From contig NZ_ANBE01000052.1 of the NCBI RefSeq assembly GCF_000341145.1, positions 25,070 through 61,730 on the forward strand: a DNA stretch of 36,661 nucleotides. The letters run 5' to 3'. This document shows positions 1 to 8,028 of this stretch, one piece after another. This stretch comes from Nocardiopsis xinjiangensis YIM 90004 (GTDB lineage Bacteria > Actinomycetota > Actinomycetes > Streptosporangiales > Streptosporangiaceae). The notes below the pieces were generated by a model. That model worked only from the letters and a program-made list of their open reading frames with translations. It was not told the DNA's origin and made no database searches. Numbering within the stretch: the stretch's first letter is position 1; every line of letters begins with the position of its first letter. The translations under genes were made by a program, and so were the position numbers.

Positions 1-179
1 GGATCCTCATCCTTCTGCGCGGGGTGCTCGTAGCTGAAACCGCCCGTTTCCTCGCGCTCGCTCTCCGGCGGCCGCTGAGGGATCCGGTACGGATTCGGTG
101 GGCGCGCCTCGGCGCCCGTGTCCGCGGAGTCCTCGGGCGGCTCGGAGGAATCCGGCTGCCGGGGGGGCCGTTCGTCCAC
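1..179 (-). CDS. N-terminal part of an unidentified protein, cut by the left edge
   Basis: An open frame reads leftward from a GTG at 179 to the window edge without a stop, giving about 59 residues. The peptide is hydrophilic, proline- and acid-rich (it begins MDERPPRQPDSSEPPED and later has NPYRIPQRPPE and FSYEHPAQKDED). This looks like the disordered cytoplasmic head that often precedes membrane or secreted domains in actinobacterial proteins, and its codons end mostly in G or C. An AGGA element lies upstream of the GTG. The functional domain is outside the window, so no role can be given. Other frames here are arginine/proline-rich and look like shadows. Confidence 0.6.
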   Translation of the reverse strand, partial: MDERPPRQPDSSEPPEDSADTGAEARPPNPYRIPQRPPESEREETGGFSYEHPAQKDED

Positions 180-497
180 GCCTGACCGTCCTTCGTTCAG
201 TGCTCCTGGATAACCACGATGCCCCGCTCCCACCGGAGGCGGGGGCGGGGCACAAGGTTGATGGCCGACGTGGCGGTCGCCTCTCGGCGCAGGGCACAAC
301 GGGGCTCCGGACCGTACGGTCACCCTCCCGGGAGGAGGGGCCGGACGCGGTATTCCGCGAAGGCAATAGTTGAGGCCCGGGGGACACTTGCTACCACGCC
401 GACCAACAGTGACTCTAACTCATGTCGACCGCCCGTTGTTCCGGCATTTCCAAGTGATCGGAATGCGCTATGTCACCGATTCCGCGGGGTGAAAAGG
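180..497. other. Non-coding stretch between the edge gene and fprA
   Basis: No convincing gene is seen; the open frames are arginine- and proline-rich GC artefacts. A hairpin (TGCCCCGC/GCGGGGCA) spans 220-252. Two perfect 12-bp palindromes sit side by side: GACCGTACGGTC at 310-321 and CCTCCCGGGAGG at 324-335. They lie 130-155 bases upstream of the leftward gene starting at 179, so they could be its operators. Confidence 0.4.
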
Positions 498-529
498 GGC
501 CGGTCCCGCAGAGGGGCGCGGGACCGGCC
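498..529 (-). terminator. Intrinsic terminator after fprA
   Basis: A perfect 12-bp stem (GGCCGGTCCCGC at 498-509 with GCGGGACCGGCC at 518-529, 8-nt loop) lies about 50 bases past the fprA stop. Read leftward it is followed by CCTTTT, a short U-tract. Confidence 0.75.
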
Positions 530-581
530 GGGAAGCCCGACAGGGCTTGGTTCGGTCGGGGCGACCGGGAGGCCGAAGGGC

Positions 582-1946
582 CTAGGACTGCAGGGCGGCC
601 CCGTTCAGTTCGTCGCGGGTGAGCATCTTGAGGCGCTTGCGGCCGCGCTCGGCACCGAGCTCCTCCTCGCGGGCCTCGATGCGCTGCCAGCCCTCCCACG
701 TGGTGTACTCCACGCCGCGCTCACGCAGCAGGTCGCGGAAGGATCCCGTCTCCGGTTCCGGCGCCGGGGCCAGGGAGCCGCGGTCGGCGACCAGATTGGT
801 GACGGTCTCCAGGGCGTCGCCCTTGGTGTGGCCGATCAGGCCCACGGGGCCGCGCTTGATCCACCCGGTGGCGTAGACCCCCTCGACCGGCTGATCGTCC
901 AGGTCCAGGACCCGGCCCGCTTCGTTGGGAACCACGCCGCGGGACTCGTCGAAGGGCAGCCCGGCCAGCGGGGATCCGAGGTAGCCGATGGCGCGGTAGA
1001 CCGCCTGGACCTCGTGGTCGATGAACTCCCCGGTGCCCTTGACGTTGCCGTCGCCGGTCAGCTCGGTGCGCTCGGTGCGCAGTCCGGTCACACGGTCCTC
1101 GCCGAGGATCTCCACGGGGCTGTGCAGGAAGTGCAGGTGCAGACGCTTGGCGTCTCCGCGCTCATCGCGGATCGCCCAGTCCTGCAGCACCTTGACGTTG
1201 GTCTTGACCTGGTTGGACTCTTCGCAGGCCTGCAGGCTGCCCTCGTCCAGGTCGAAGTCCTCCGGGTAGACGATGACTTCGACGCCGGGCTGCTTGTCGA
1301 GCTCGCGCAGTTCCATCGGGGTGGCCTTGCACTGGGCGATGCCGCGGCGGGCGAACACGTGAACGTCGGTGACCTGCTTGGCGCGCAGCCCTTCGTAGAC
1401 GTTGTCGGTGATGTCGGTCTGCAGCAGGTCGTCCGCGTCCTTGGCCAGGATGCGGGCCACGTCGACGGCGACGTTGCCGGCACCGATCACGGCGACGCTG
1501 GTGCCCTCCACGTGCCAGGACGGGGAGACGTCGGGGTGGGAGTCGTACCAGAAGACGAAGTCGGCGGCGCCGTGGCTGCCGGGCAGGTCGGAACCGGGCA
1601 CGTCCAGGGGCCGGTCCCGATCGCTGCCGGTGGCGAAAATGACGGCGTCGTAGTGACGGTGCAGGTCCTCGAGCTTGAGGTCCACGCCGTACTCGACGTT
1701 GCCGTAGAAGGTGATCTCGGGTTTGTCGAGGATCTTGTGCAGAGCACCTTGGATCTGCTTGATCCTCGGGTGGTCGGGTGCGACGCCGTAACGGACCAGG
1801 CCGTAGGGGGAGGGCATCTTGTCGAGGATGTCGATGCTGACGGACGTGCCGCACGCGGACAGGGTCTCGTCCTTGGTGAGCAGGTCGGCGGCGTAGATGC
1901 CGGCCGGTCCTGCGCCAACGATTCCCACTCGCAGGGGTCGCGTCAT
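582..1946 (-). CDS. fprA: Ferredoxin/adrenodoxin-type NADP+ reductase (FprA-like)
   Basis: A 454-residue FAD/NADPH enzyme of the mycobacterial FprA (adrenodoxin reductase-like) group, which moves electrons between NADPH and small ferredoxins in the cytoplasm. An N-terminal FAD-binding motif (VGIVGAGPAG, residues 7-16) is followed by an NADP-binding motif (VIGAGNVAVDVAR, about residues 142-155) and the family C-terminal signature GWIKRGPVGLIGHTKGDA. Length is normal for the family. I start at ATG 1946 because GGAG lies 8 bases upstream; an in-frame ATG at 2021 would add 25 unconserved residues. An iron box at 1988-2006 sits between the start and a possible -10 (TATAGT, reverse complement of 2036-2041), so iron-dependent repression is likely. 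The gene stands alone with its own terminator. Confidence 0.93.
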   Translation of the reverse strand: MTRPLRVGIVGAGPAGIYAADLLTKDETLSACGTSVSIDILDKMPSPYGLVRYGVAPDHPRIKQIQGALHKILDKPEITFYGNVEYGVDLKLEDLHRHYDAVIFATGSDRDRPLDVPGSDLPGSHGAADFVFWYDSHPDVSPSWHVEGTSVAVIGAGNVAVDVARILAKDADDLLQTDITDNVYEGLRAKQVTDVHVFARRGIAQCKATPMELRELDKQPGVEVIVYPEDFDLDEGSLQACEESNQVKTNVKVLQDWAIRDERGDAKRLHLHFLHSPVEILGEDRVTGLRTERTELTGDGNVKGTGEFIDHEVQAVYRAIGYLGSPLAGLPFDESRGVVPNEAGRVLDLDDQPVEGVYATGWIKRGPVGLIGHTKGDALETVTNLVADRGSLAPAPEPETGSFRDLLRERGVEYTTWEGWQRIEAREEELGAERGRKRLKMLTRDELNGAALQS

Positions 1947-1987
1947 CGCACAGCTCCAAAGTCTTCGCGCCAGAGTGGACGCCATCG

Positions 1988-2006
1988 AAAGGTAAGGCTT
2001 GCCTAA
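1988..2006. promoter_or_regulatory. Iron box (IdeR/DmdR-like operator) upstream of fprA
   Basis: The 19-mer AAAGGTAAGGCTTGCCTAA matches the IdeR/DmdR consensus TTAGGTTAGGCTAACCTAA at 14 of 19 positions and keeps the dyad. It lies 42-60 bases upstream of the fprA ATG, downstream of a possible -10 at 2036-2041, where a bound repressor would block transcription. A second dyad, CCTAC-N7-GTAGG, spans 2033-2049. Confidence 0.7.
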
Positions 2007-2159
2007 TCTACCTGGTATCACGCGCCGGAAAGCCTACTATAAAGGTAGGAAATACTGTTCCCGTGCGAGGCCCTCCCGGGCGGGGTCGCCCCCGCTTCGA
2101 CGGGAAAAGCCTGCTCACCGCGGGTTCGAAGCCCCTCGGGGGTGGTGATGAAGGGCCTC

Positions 2160-2192
2160 GATCACGGGTCAACACGCGGTCAGCGCGTGATC
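2160..2192 (-). terminator. Possible terminator after the PlsC-type gene
   Basis: GATCACG (2160-2166) and CGTGATC (2186-2192) form a 7-bp stem with a 19-nt loop just past the stop of the leftward acyltransferase gene. There is no U-tract, so the call is weak. Confidence 0.3.
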
Positions 2193-2217
2193 AGTCCTCT
2201 TGCGACTATGGGGAAAG

Positions 2218-2907
2218 TCACTGCCGACCGCGCTCGAGCTCGGCCTTGACCGAGGCGGCGAAGCGCGGGACCTGTTCCTGTCCGGAGAGCTTGGCGATCG
2301 CCGCCATGATCGCGTCGGTCGCCTCCCGCCGGGGGCGCGCCCGGTGCGCCTGCCCCGACCAGGGCGACAGGTCCACGGGCGGGCCGAACTGCACACCGAC
2401 CCGGTTGAACGAGGGGACCTTGCGCCCGGGAGGCAGGATCCGCCCGGTGCCGGACAGCGCCATCGGCACCACGGGGGCGCCCGTCGTCAGCGCCAACCAC
2501 GCAAGGCCGGTCTGGCCCTTGTGCAGACGCCCGTCGGGGGAGCGGGTGCCCTCCGGGAAGATCCCGAAGACCTCCCCGCCTTTGATGACCTCCACGCTGT
2601 TGTTCATGGCCTCTTGGGCGCTCTGTCCGGGGCGGCGGTCCACCGAGAGCGGGCCGAGGGCGCGCAGCAGACGCGAGAGCGCCTTGCGCGGCAGGGTGCT
2701 CTCGTCGAACAGCTCCTGCTTGGCGATGAAACGCACAGGACGGGGGCAGACCGTGCCGACGAAGATCGGGTCGATCAGGGCCAGATGGTTGGACGCCAGG
2801 ATCACCGGACCGTCCGCGGGAACGTGGTGCACGCCCTCCACCCGCTGGGGCCACGCGACCCGGCTCAGGGGGGCGACGACGAACTTGGCCGCTCCGTACA
2901 GTGACAC
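2218..2907 (-). CDS. 1-acyl-sn-glycerol-3-phosphate acyltransferase family protein (PlsC-like)
   Basis: A 229-residue acyltransferase of the PlsC/LPLAT superfamily, which transfers acyl groups to glycerol phosphates or related lipid acceptors at the inner face of the membrane. The catalytic H-x4-D motif is NHLALID (His41, Asp46) and the phosphate-binding motif is FPEGTRS (residues 117-123). The N-terminus MSLYGAAKFVVAPL is hydrophobic and probably a membrane anchor. I chose GTG 2907 because homologous sequence begins at about this point; upstream in-frame residues to 3273 are low-complexity and cross the divergent promoter region. Members of this family vary in acceptor, so it may act on phosphatidic acid precursors or on another lipid. 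Confidence 0.88.
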   Translation of the reverse strand: MSLYGAAKFVVAPLSRVAWPQRVEGVHHVPADGPVILASNHLALIDPIFVGTVCPRPVRFIAKQELFDESTLPRKALSRLLRALGPLSVDRRPGQSAQEAMNNSVEVIKGGEVFGIFPEGTRSPDGRLHKGQTGLAWLALTTGAPVVPMALSGTGRILPPGRKVPSFNRVGVQFGPPVDLSPWSGQAHRARPRREATDAIMAAIAKLSGQEQVPRFAASVKAELERGRQ

Positions 2908-3059
2908 GATGAGACCGACCCTTCTCGTTCTGTGTGGTGGGGAGGGGGCAGGGCCGGAACCGGCACCGGCCGTTCCGAATCCTATCGCTGCGTGCCCGGC
3001 TCTTCGGGTCACAGGCCCTGACGAATCGATGTGCCCAAGACCTCCCGTGACGGAGGACA

Positions 3060-3084
3060 CACCCTTAGGGTGGTGGTCTAGACC
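3060..3084. promoter_or_regulatory. Paired palindromes, including a GntR/DasR-like site, before the cyclase gene
   Basis: CACCCTTAGGGTG (3060-3072, perfect dyad) is followed by GGTCTAGACC (3075-3084, perfect). The second contains GT-N-TA-N-AC, the HutC-type GntR operator core. Over 3072-3087 it matches the DasR-responsive element, as I recall that consensus, at 12 of 16 positions. It lies about 35 bases before the ATG at 3119, a plausible repressor position. Confidence 0.5.
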
Positions 3085-3118
3085 TTTGGTCCGCGCTCGT
3101 GAAACGGGGAAGACAGCC

Positions 3119-3772
3119 ATGCCCACACTCGTCGACGTCAGCCACCAGATCACCGACGGGATGACCACCAGCCCCGGCCTCCCCGCCCCCGCCGTCGAAG
3201 AGGGCTCGGTCGGCACCGACCCCATGCTCGGTGCCGGCGGCACCGGCGGCCGTGTCAGCCTCGCCGGAGCCACCGGGACCTACGTCGAGATGCCCGCCCA
3301 CCGCTACCGCGACGGCGCCGACCTGGCCGACCTCGACCTGGCACGTGTGGCCGACCTGCCCGGGCTCGTCGTGGACGCCACCGGCCGCCATCCGATCGAC
3401 ACCCGCCTCCTGCAGGGCCTGGACGTGCGTGACCGCGCGGTCCTGCTGCGCACCGGATGGGACCGCCACTGGCGCACCGACGGCTACAACGACCCCGATC
3501 ACCCCTACCTGGAGGAGGCCGCCGCCAAGCTCCTGGTCGAGGGCGGTGCCGCGCTCGTGGGCATCGATGCCGCCGGTGTGGACCGCACCGCGCCCGCCGC
3601 CGAGGGTGCCCGGCCCGCCCTGGGGTTCCTGCTCTCGGCGGGTGTGCCGGTCGTGCGCCACCTGTGCCTGCTCGACCGCCTGCCCACCGACGGATTCCGT
3701 TTCCACGCGGTCCCCGTCAAGGTGCGCGGGATGGCGGCCTTCCCCGTGCGCGCCTTCGCCGTCGTCGGCTGA
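3119..3772 (+). CDS. Cyclase-family (KynB-like) hydrolase
   Basis: A 217-residue protein of the cyclase/kynurenine formamidase family (PF04199), whose members hydrolyse amide or ester bonds with divalent metals. The family motif HxGTHxDxPxH appears as ATGTYVEMPAH: the first His is Ala, the second Tyr and the Asp is Glu, while the last His is kept. The downstream pattern (RDGADLADL, VLLRTGWDRHW, LVGIDAAGVD) fits the fold. I believe a GTY-type subfamily exists, so this may be a subfamily variant rather than a dead enzyme; the substrate is unknown. The start is ATG 3119. It is transcribed divergently from the acyltransferase gene and preceded by a GntR-like palindrome. A shared hairpin separates it from the convergent FUSC gene. 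Confidence 0.82.
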   Translation: MPTLVDVSHQITDGMTTSPGLPAPAVEEGSVGTDPMLGAGGTGGRVSLAGATGTYVEMPAHRYRDGADLADLDLARVADLPGLVVDATGRHPIDTRLLQGLDVRDRAVLLRTGWDRHWRTDGYNDPDHPYLEEAAAKLLVEGGAALVGIDAAGVDRTAPAAEGARPALGFLLSAGVPVVRHLCLLDRLPTDGFRFHAVPVKVRGMAAFPVRAFAVVG

Positions 3773-3773
3773 G

Positions 3774-3803
3774 GTCCGCGACCGCCCCGGGCGGGGCGCG
3801 GAC
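3774..3803. terminator. Bidirectional terminator between convergent genes
   Basis: GTCCGCG (3774-3780) pairs with CGCGGAC (3797-3803), with inner CCGCCCC/GGGCGGG pairing. It exactly fills the 31-base space between the two facing stop codons. Confidence 0.65.
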
Positions 3804-5966
3804 TCACAGATCGGCGTCGACGTCCTTCTGGGCGCGGCGCCGTTCGCGTTGGGCCCGGCGTTCGGCTTCCTTCTGCGCGGCCCGCTCATCCTGGGCCACG
3901 GCCGTGGTCATCGCGCTGGAGAGTGCCCGCAGTTCCATGTTGATCCGCGGGTAGGCGGGCAGACGCGGCAGAGCCCCCATCCGGGGGGTACGCCGTTCCT
4001 CCATAGAGGCGATCAGCTCCCTGAAGGCCAGGTCCACCCGTTGCAGCGTGATCGTGCCGACCGGTTCGGGGTTCTCCAACTGCAGAGCCGACAGCGCCAG
4101 ATACCCGGTGCGCTGAGTGGCCACCACCACCGGCCACAACGGGCGGGTGGCACGGGCCCGGGGCAGGTCACCCACGGCGCTGTTGTAGACACCGCGCAGG
4201 CTCACCAGCGCCGCCCGCATGTCCCGGCGCAGTTCGTAGCGGCGTTGCGATGACATGTGCACGTCCTGGTCGAGCATCTCCACCACACACGGGCGCGCGG
4301 TCTCCAGCACCTTGGTGATCGTCTGCGGCAACCGGGTGGCCGAGGTGCGCCGCCACAACAGCAGCGCCCCCGCCAGGCCCAGGAGCGAGCCGACCACGGT
4401 GTCGATGATGCGCGACTGCGCGAGTTGTTCGATGGGGTAGGGCACCGCTGTGTAGGCCAGCAGCAGCGCCATCGGGGTCAGCGTGACCGACCCGTAGAAG
4501 AAGTTGCGCCCCACCACCAGCTGGGTCAGCCCCTGGAAGAGGCCCGCGAGGACCACGACCGCGGCCAGCGGAAGTTCCTGGGTGAGCAGGAGCGCGCCGA
4601 CGAGCACACCCAGCATCGTGCCGAGCGAACGCTGCAACGACCGGTTCAGGGTCAGCACGACGTTGCCGCCCTGCAGCACCGAGGTGGTGGTCAGCGCCAC
4701 CCAGTAGTAGTGGTCCAGACCGATCCACAGACCCAGCACACCGGCCAGGGTCACGGTGATCCACATGCGCAGCGCGGTCGGCAGGATCAGCGACTGTTTC
4801 GTCAGGCTGGAGCGCAACGCCCCCCACAGGGCCGGATAACGTTCGTCGTGCAGGCGGCTGCCGCGTTCGTCCTCCCGGTCGGCCTCGTCGGGGGTACGCC
4901 GGGCCGCCACCGCGGCGCGGCCCAGCAGGTTGTAGACCCGGGCCTCCAGGGCCCGGGGGCGCAGACCGCGCCGCAGTTCGTCCAGATCGGCCGGGTCGGG
5001 GGACAGCGAGGGTTCGGCCACGGCTGCGATCATGCGGTCGGCGAAGTCGGCGGCCGCGTCCGGCAACGGTTCGTTGCGGGCCATGCACACCTGCGAGGTC
5101 GCCAGGTGGATGTCGGAGACCCAACGCAGCAGCGACCGGAGCCGGGCCGCCTCGGGGGTGCCCCGGTAGCCGCGGGTCTGTGCCAGCAGCACGATCCGCC
5201 AGGCCTCGGCCACCGCGACCGAGGCCCGGTGCTGGGCGTGATCCAGGTCGGGGGAGCCCACCGCCCGCAGGAGCTCGCCCAGCTGGCGGAAGGCCTCCGA
5301 GACCGCCTTGTACTCGGGGTGCCGGGCCCGCACGGCCCCCGACATCGACACACACCAGCCCACGGCCGCACCCAGGGTGGCCACCCCCGCGTGCAGGGGC
5401 ACGTCGGCCGGTCCGCCCGGGACGATCGTGGAGATGGTGCTCACCAGGACGAAGAAGATCGGCCCCGGTTTGTCCACCCGCCAGGCGGCACACAACCACG
5501 TCGCCAGCCCCGCGGTCAGCCCGATGGCGAAGACCGCCGCCCATGGTGAGAACGCCGAGGACAGCGACCCGAGGGTCACCGCAGCCACGAACCCGAGCCC
5601 CACGAGGGCCAGCGCGGCCGACCGGTAGGCGTAGGGGGTCTTCCTCTCGTACAGGACGCTCATCGAGCCCAGGGCCGCGAGGGTGGCCAGGCGGGGGTCG
5701 ATCAGCAACGCGACCAGGCTGAAGGAGGCGATCATCGCGACGGCGGCCCGCACCGCGGTGGCCCACGCCCAGGGGGTCCCGGGCTCCATCCCGAAGAGCG
5801 CCTTCAGGTCGACCCTGTGGCGGGGTCGTTCGGCCACCTCCACACGTTTGGGGCCCTCGTCCTGGGAACCCCCCAGGTCCATGGGGCCGGTGTTGCCAGT
5901 GGTTCCCAGATCTCGCACGGTCTCCATCCTAGAGATCGGTCCCCGCGGGGGACGATCGGTGCTCAT
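3804..5966 (-). CDS. FUSC-family membrane protein (aromatic acid exporter/fusaric acid resistance-like)
   Basis: A 720-residue integral membrane protein with the FUSC two-block layout. A first hydrophobic block (about residues 68-210) is followed by a cytoplasmic region of about 180 residues, then a second membrane block (about 390-540) and a cytoplasmic tail ending in a charged E/R/A-rich helix. The second block holds the FUSC signature around YYWVALTTTSVLQGG and RSLQRSLGTMLGVLVGALL. Relatives export aromatic acids or fusaric acid; the substrate here is unknown. The start at ATG 5966 overlaps the upstream TGA by 4 bases (ATGA), with AGGAG about 6 bases before it, so translation is probably coupled to the zinc-finger/coiled-coil gene. 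Confidence 0.85.
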   Translation of the reverse strand: MSTDRPPRGPISRMETVRDLGTTGNTGPMDLGGSQDEGPKRVEVAERPRHRVDLKALFGMEPGTPWAWATAVRAAVAMIASFSLVALLIDPRLATLAALGSMSVLYERKTPYAYRSAALALVGLGFVAAVTLGSLSSAFSPWAAVFAIGLTAGLATWLCAAWRVDKPGPIFFVLVSTISTIVPGGPADVPLHAGVATLGAAVGWCVSMSGAVRARHPEYKAVSEAFRQLGELLRAVGSPDLDHAQHRASVAVAEAWRIVLLAQTRGYRGTPEAARLRSLLRWVSDIHLATSQVCMARNEPLPDAAADFADRMIAAVAEPSLSPDPADLDELRRGLRPRALEARVYNLLGRAAVAARRTPDEADREDERGSRLHDERYPALWGALRSSLTKQSLILPTALRMWITVTLAGVLGLWIGLDHYYWVALTTTSVLQGGNVVLTLNRSLQRSLGTMLGVLVGALLLTQELPLAAVVVLAGLFQGLTQLVVGRNFFYGSVTLTPMALLLAYTAVPYPIEQLAQSRIIDTVVGSLLGLAGALLLWRRTSATRLPQTITKVLETARPCVVEMLDQDVHMSSQRRYELRRDMRAALVSLRGVYNSAVGDLPRARATRPLWPVVVATQRTGYLALSALQLENPEPVGTITLQRVDLAFRELIASMEERRTPRMGALPRLPAYPRINMELRALSSAMTTAVAQDERAAQKEAERRAQRERRRAQKDVDADL

Positions 5967-7189
5967 CGCTCCTGGTGGTTGGTGTCCTCGTCGGTGTGCG
6001 CGCGTGCGCCACCGCGTTCGGCCTCGGCCCGCTCGGCCCGTTCCACCGCATGGTCGCGTTCCTGCTGCAGGACCGACAACCGGGCCGCGGCCGCTTCCCG
6101 GGACTCGGACAGCGTGACCTCGGCGTTGTGGCGCTGTTTGTCGAGCTCTCCGGCCAGACGGTCGCGCTCACCGGTGAGCCGGCCGACCTCGGCCATGAGC
6201 CGCTCACGCTCGGCCGCGGCTGCCGCGGCCTCACTCTCGCGCTGGTCACGGGTGCGCTCCAGCTCGGCGCCCAGGCGGGTGCGTTCCCCGTCCAGGGTCT
6301 GCTCGGCGGTCCGTGTGCGCTCCTCGGCACGCTCGCTCCGATCCCGGGCCTGATGCTCGGACCGTTCGGCCTCGTCGGCACGTCGGGCGTGCTCGTCGCG
6401 TTCACGGCGCAGCTGCGCGATCTCCTCGCGAGCCAGGGCCGAGCGGCGTTCTGACTCCGAACGCTCGTGAGCCAACTCCGCCCGGGCGCGCTCGTTCTGC
6501 TCGGCCAGGCGCCGTTCGGCGGCGGCCAGACCCGCGTTGGCCTCGGCCACGGCCGCATCGCGTTCGGTCACGGCCCGTTGGTGTTCCCGAGCGTACCGGT
6601 CGCGTTCGGCCTCGGCGCCGTCACGGCGGTCGATGGCCTCCTGAGCCATACGTTCGGCCTCCTGGGTGGCCTCGACCGCGGCAGCGGCGGCCTTCTCGGC
6701 GCTGCGCCGGGCCGTTTCGGCCTCCCTGCGCCGGTTCTCCGCCTCCAGACGGGCTGCGTCGGCCTCGGCGACCTGCCGGGCGCCCTCGACACGGGCTGCC
6801 TCGACCTGGGCCTCTGCGGCGCCCGGGTCGGTCATGGTGGCGAACGCCTCGGTGGCCGAACTCAGGGTGGCCTCCAGCTGTTCGCTCTGTACCGCGAAAC
6901 GGGTGAGCAGGTCGTCGGCGCGCAACCGTGCCGCGGTGACCGGCTCACCCCGGCCGCCGGCGGGAGCGGCGCCGGGGGAGGGCGGTGCCGTGCCCTGCTC
7001 GCTCTCCCCGGTGTGCTCGGCGCTCGCGCGTTCGGCCTCCTGTGCCTGGCGCTGGCGCTCCTTCCAAGCACGCCACCGGGTGTGCTCAGGCAGTTCGCAG
7101 TACTGGGGCGGGCGCCCGGGGGAGGAGGACCGGGGGACGGGGCGGTCGCATCCGGGGAAGGTGCAGGTGTTGGAATCGGAGGAGGCCAC
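5963..7189 (-). CDS. Zinc-finger plus long coiled-coil protein of unknown role
   Basis: A 408-residue protein I cannot assign to a named function. The N-terminus holds a compact Cys/His cluster (C9-x4-C14 ... C31-x4-H36, in CTFPGCDRPV and YCELPEH) that looks like a zinc-binding finger. A short acidic linker follows, then from about residue 85 to the end an almost unbroken Ala/Glu/Arg heptad-rich coiled coil. The order recalls DNA-binding or scaffold proteins of the KfrA type, without proof. The start is GTG 7189: no ribosome site precedes it, but TACCCT ends 7 bases upstream, as in leaderless actinobacterial genes. Its stop overlaps the FUSC start, so the two are probably co-expressed. Confidence 0.75.
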   Translation of the reverse strand: MASSDSNTCTFPGCDRPVPRSSSPGRPPQYCELPEHTRWRAWKERQRQAQEAERASAEHTGESEQGTAPPSPGAAPAGGRGEPVTAARLRADDLLTRFAVQSEQLEATLSSATEAFATMTDPGAAEAQVEAARVEGARQVAEADAARLEAENRRREAETARRSAEKAAAAAVEATQEAERMAQEAIDRRDGAEAERDRYAREHQRAVTERDAAVAEANAGLAAAERRLAEQNERARAELAHERSESERRSALAREEIAQLRRERDEHARRADEAERSEHQARDRSERAEERTRTAEQTLDGERTRLGAELERTRDQRESEAAAAAAERERLMAEVGRLTGERDRLAGELDKQRHNAEVTLSESREAAAARLSVLQQERDHAVERAERAEAERGGARAHTDEDTNHQER

Positions 7190-7251
7190 GGGGCAGAGGG
7201 TAGCGCCTCACCGCGCCGGTGTGCCCGGGTGTGTCGGGCCCCACCACGGGG

Positions 7252-7280
7252 GAGCCCCCGACCCGAGGGGCCGGGGGCTC
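7252..7280 (-). terminator. Terminator after the GNAT gene
   Basis: GAGCCCCCG (7252-7260) pairs perfectly with CGGGGGCTC (7272-7280) across an 11-nt loop, 37 bases past the GNAT stop. Confidence 0.6.
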
Positions 7281-7317
7281 GCTCAACCGTTGTCGCCGAT
7301 GCGGTCGTGCACCCGCT

Positions 7318-7875
7318 TCAGTCGTGGGCGCCGAGCCCGCCCACGCGACAGACCATGGTGGTCGTGAGGGGCTGGAACCCCTCCTCCTCGAGGAATCCGA
7401 TGTCCTCGGAGGAGGTGGCCAGCGCCGAGAACTCGATGTCGCGGACGCCCGACGAGCCGAGCTGGTTCCGCATCTCTTCCAGGAGCTTGGAACCCACACC
7501 GGTGCCGGTGTACTCCGGGTCGATGGCGAAGGTCTGGACGACGGCCACCCGGTCGCCGCGGTCCCAACTGCCGAGGGCGTTGTCGCGGATGGTGACCATC
7601 GCGTAGCCGGCCAGGTCGCCGTCGTGCTCGGCGAGGATGGCCATGGTGCCGGGGTCGCGCAGCCACTGCAGGTACTGGGCGCGGCGGCGCCGCCAGGACT
7701 CCTCCAGGCTCATCGTGCCGATGATCTCCTGCAGGTGCGGGGCGGTCACGGTGTGCCGCTGGTGGAGCGCGCCCCACAGGTCCGCGAGTTCTTCCACCTC
7801 GTGGGAGCCCAGGTACCGGAAACCGAGGACACCCAGGTCGGACGGCCGAGGTTTGGTCATCAGCGAAGTTTGCAT
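7318..7875 (-). CDS. GNAT-family N-acetyltransferase
   Basis: A 185-residue GNAT-fold acetyltransferase that would transfer acetyl from acetyl-CoA to an amine. The acetyl-CoA-binding motif A is visible as VVQTFAIDPEYTGTGVGSKLLEEM, in short segments around YTGTGVGSKL (the Q/R-x-x-G-x-G type loop). A C-terminal GFLEEEGFQPL segment resembles GNAT motif B. The start is ATG 7875, with GGTGAG/GAGAAG just upstream; an ATG at 7860 lacks a good ribosome site. It is transcribed divergently from a LysR regulator across a 317-base spacer that holds a dyad, so LysR control is plausible. The substrate cannot be told from sequence. Confidence 0.82.
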   Translation of the reverse strand: MQTSLMTKPRPSDLGVLGFRYLGSHEVEELADLWGALHQRHTVTAPHLQEIIGTMSLEESWRRRRAQYLQWLRDPGTMAILAEHDGDLAGYAMVTIRDNALGSWDRGDRVAVVQTFAIDPEYTGTGVGSKLLEEMRNQLGSSGVRDIEFSALATSSEDIGFLEEEGFQPLTTTMVCRVGGLGAHD

Positions 7876-8028
7876 TTTCTTCTCACCCGTTCCAGCAGCG
7901 TGAGGTGGCGGCATCCGGGGTCCGAGGTCCCGAGTGCCCGGTGGTTGAGCTGTGCCTCTGACTGTACGTGCGGGCCTGCGCCCCTGTAGGTGCAACATGA
8001 GAAAACTCGCGCAAGAGATCTCTGTAAT

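Noticed and set aside
2115-2140. GGTTCGAAGCCCC resembling a tRNA T-arm
   Set aside because: The stem pairs poorly and no acceptor, D-arm or anticodon arm is found around it.
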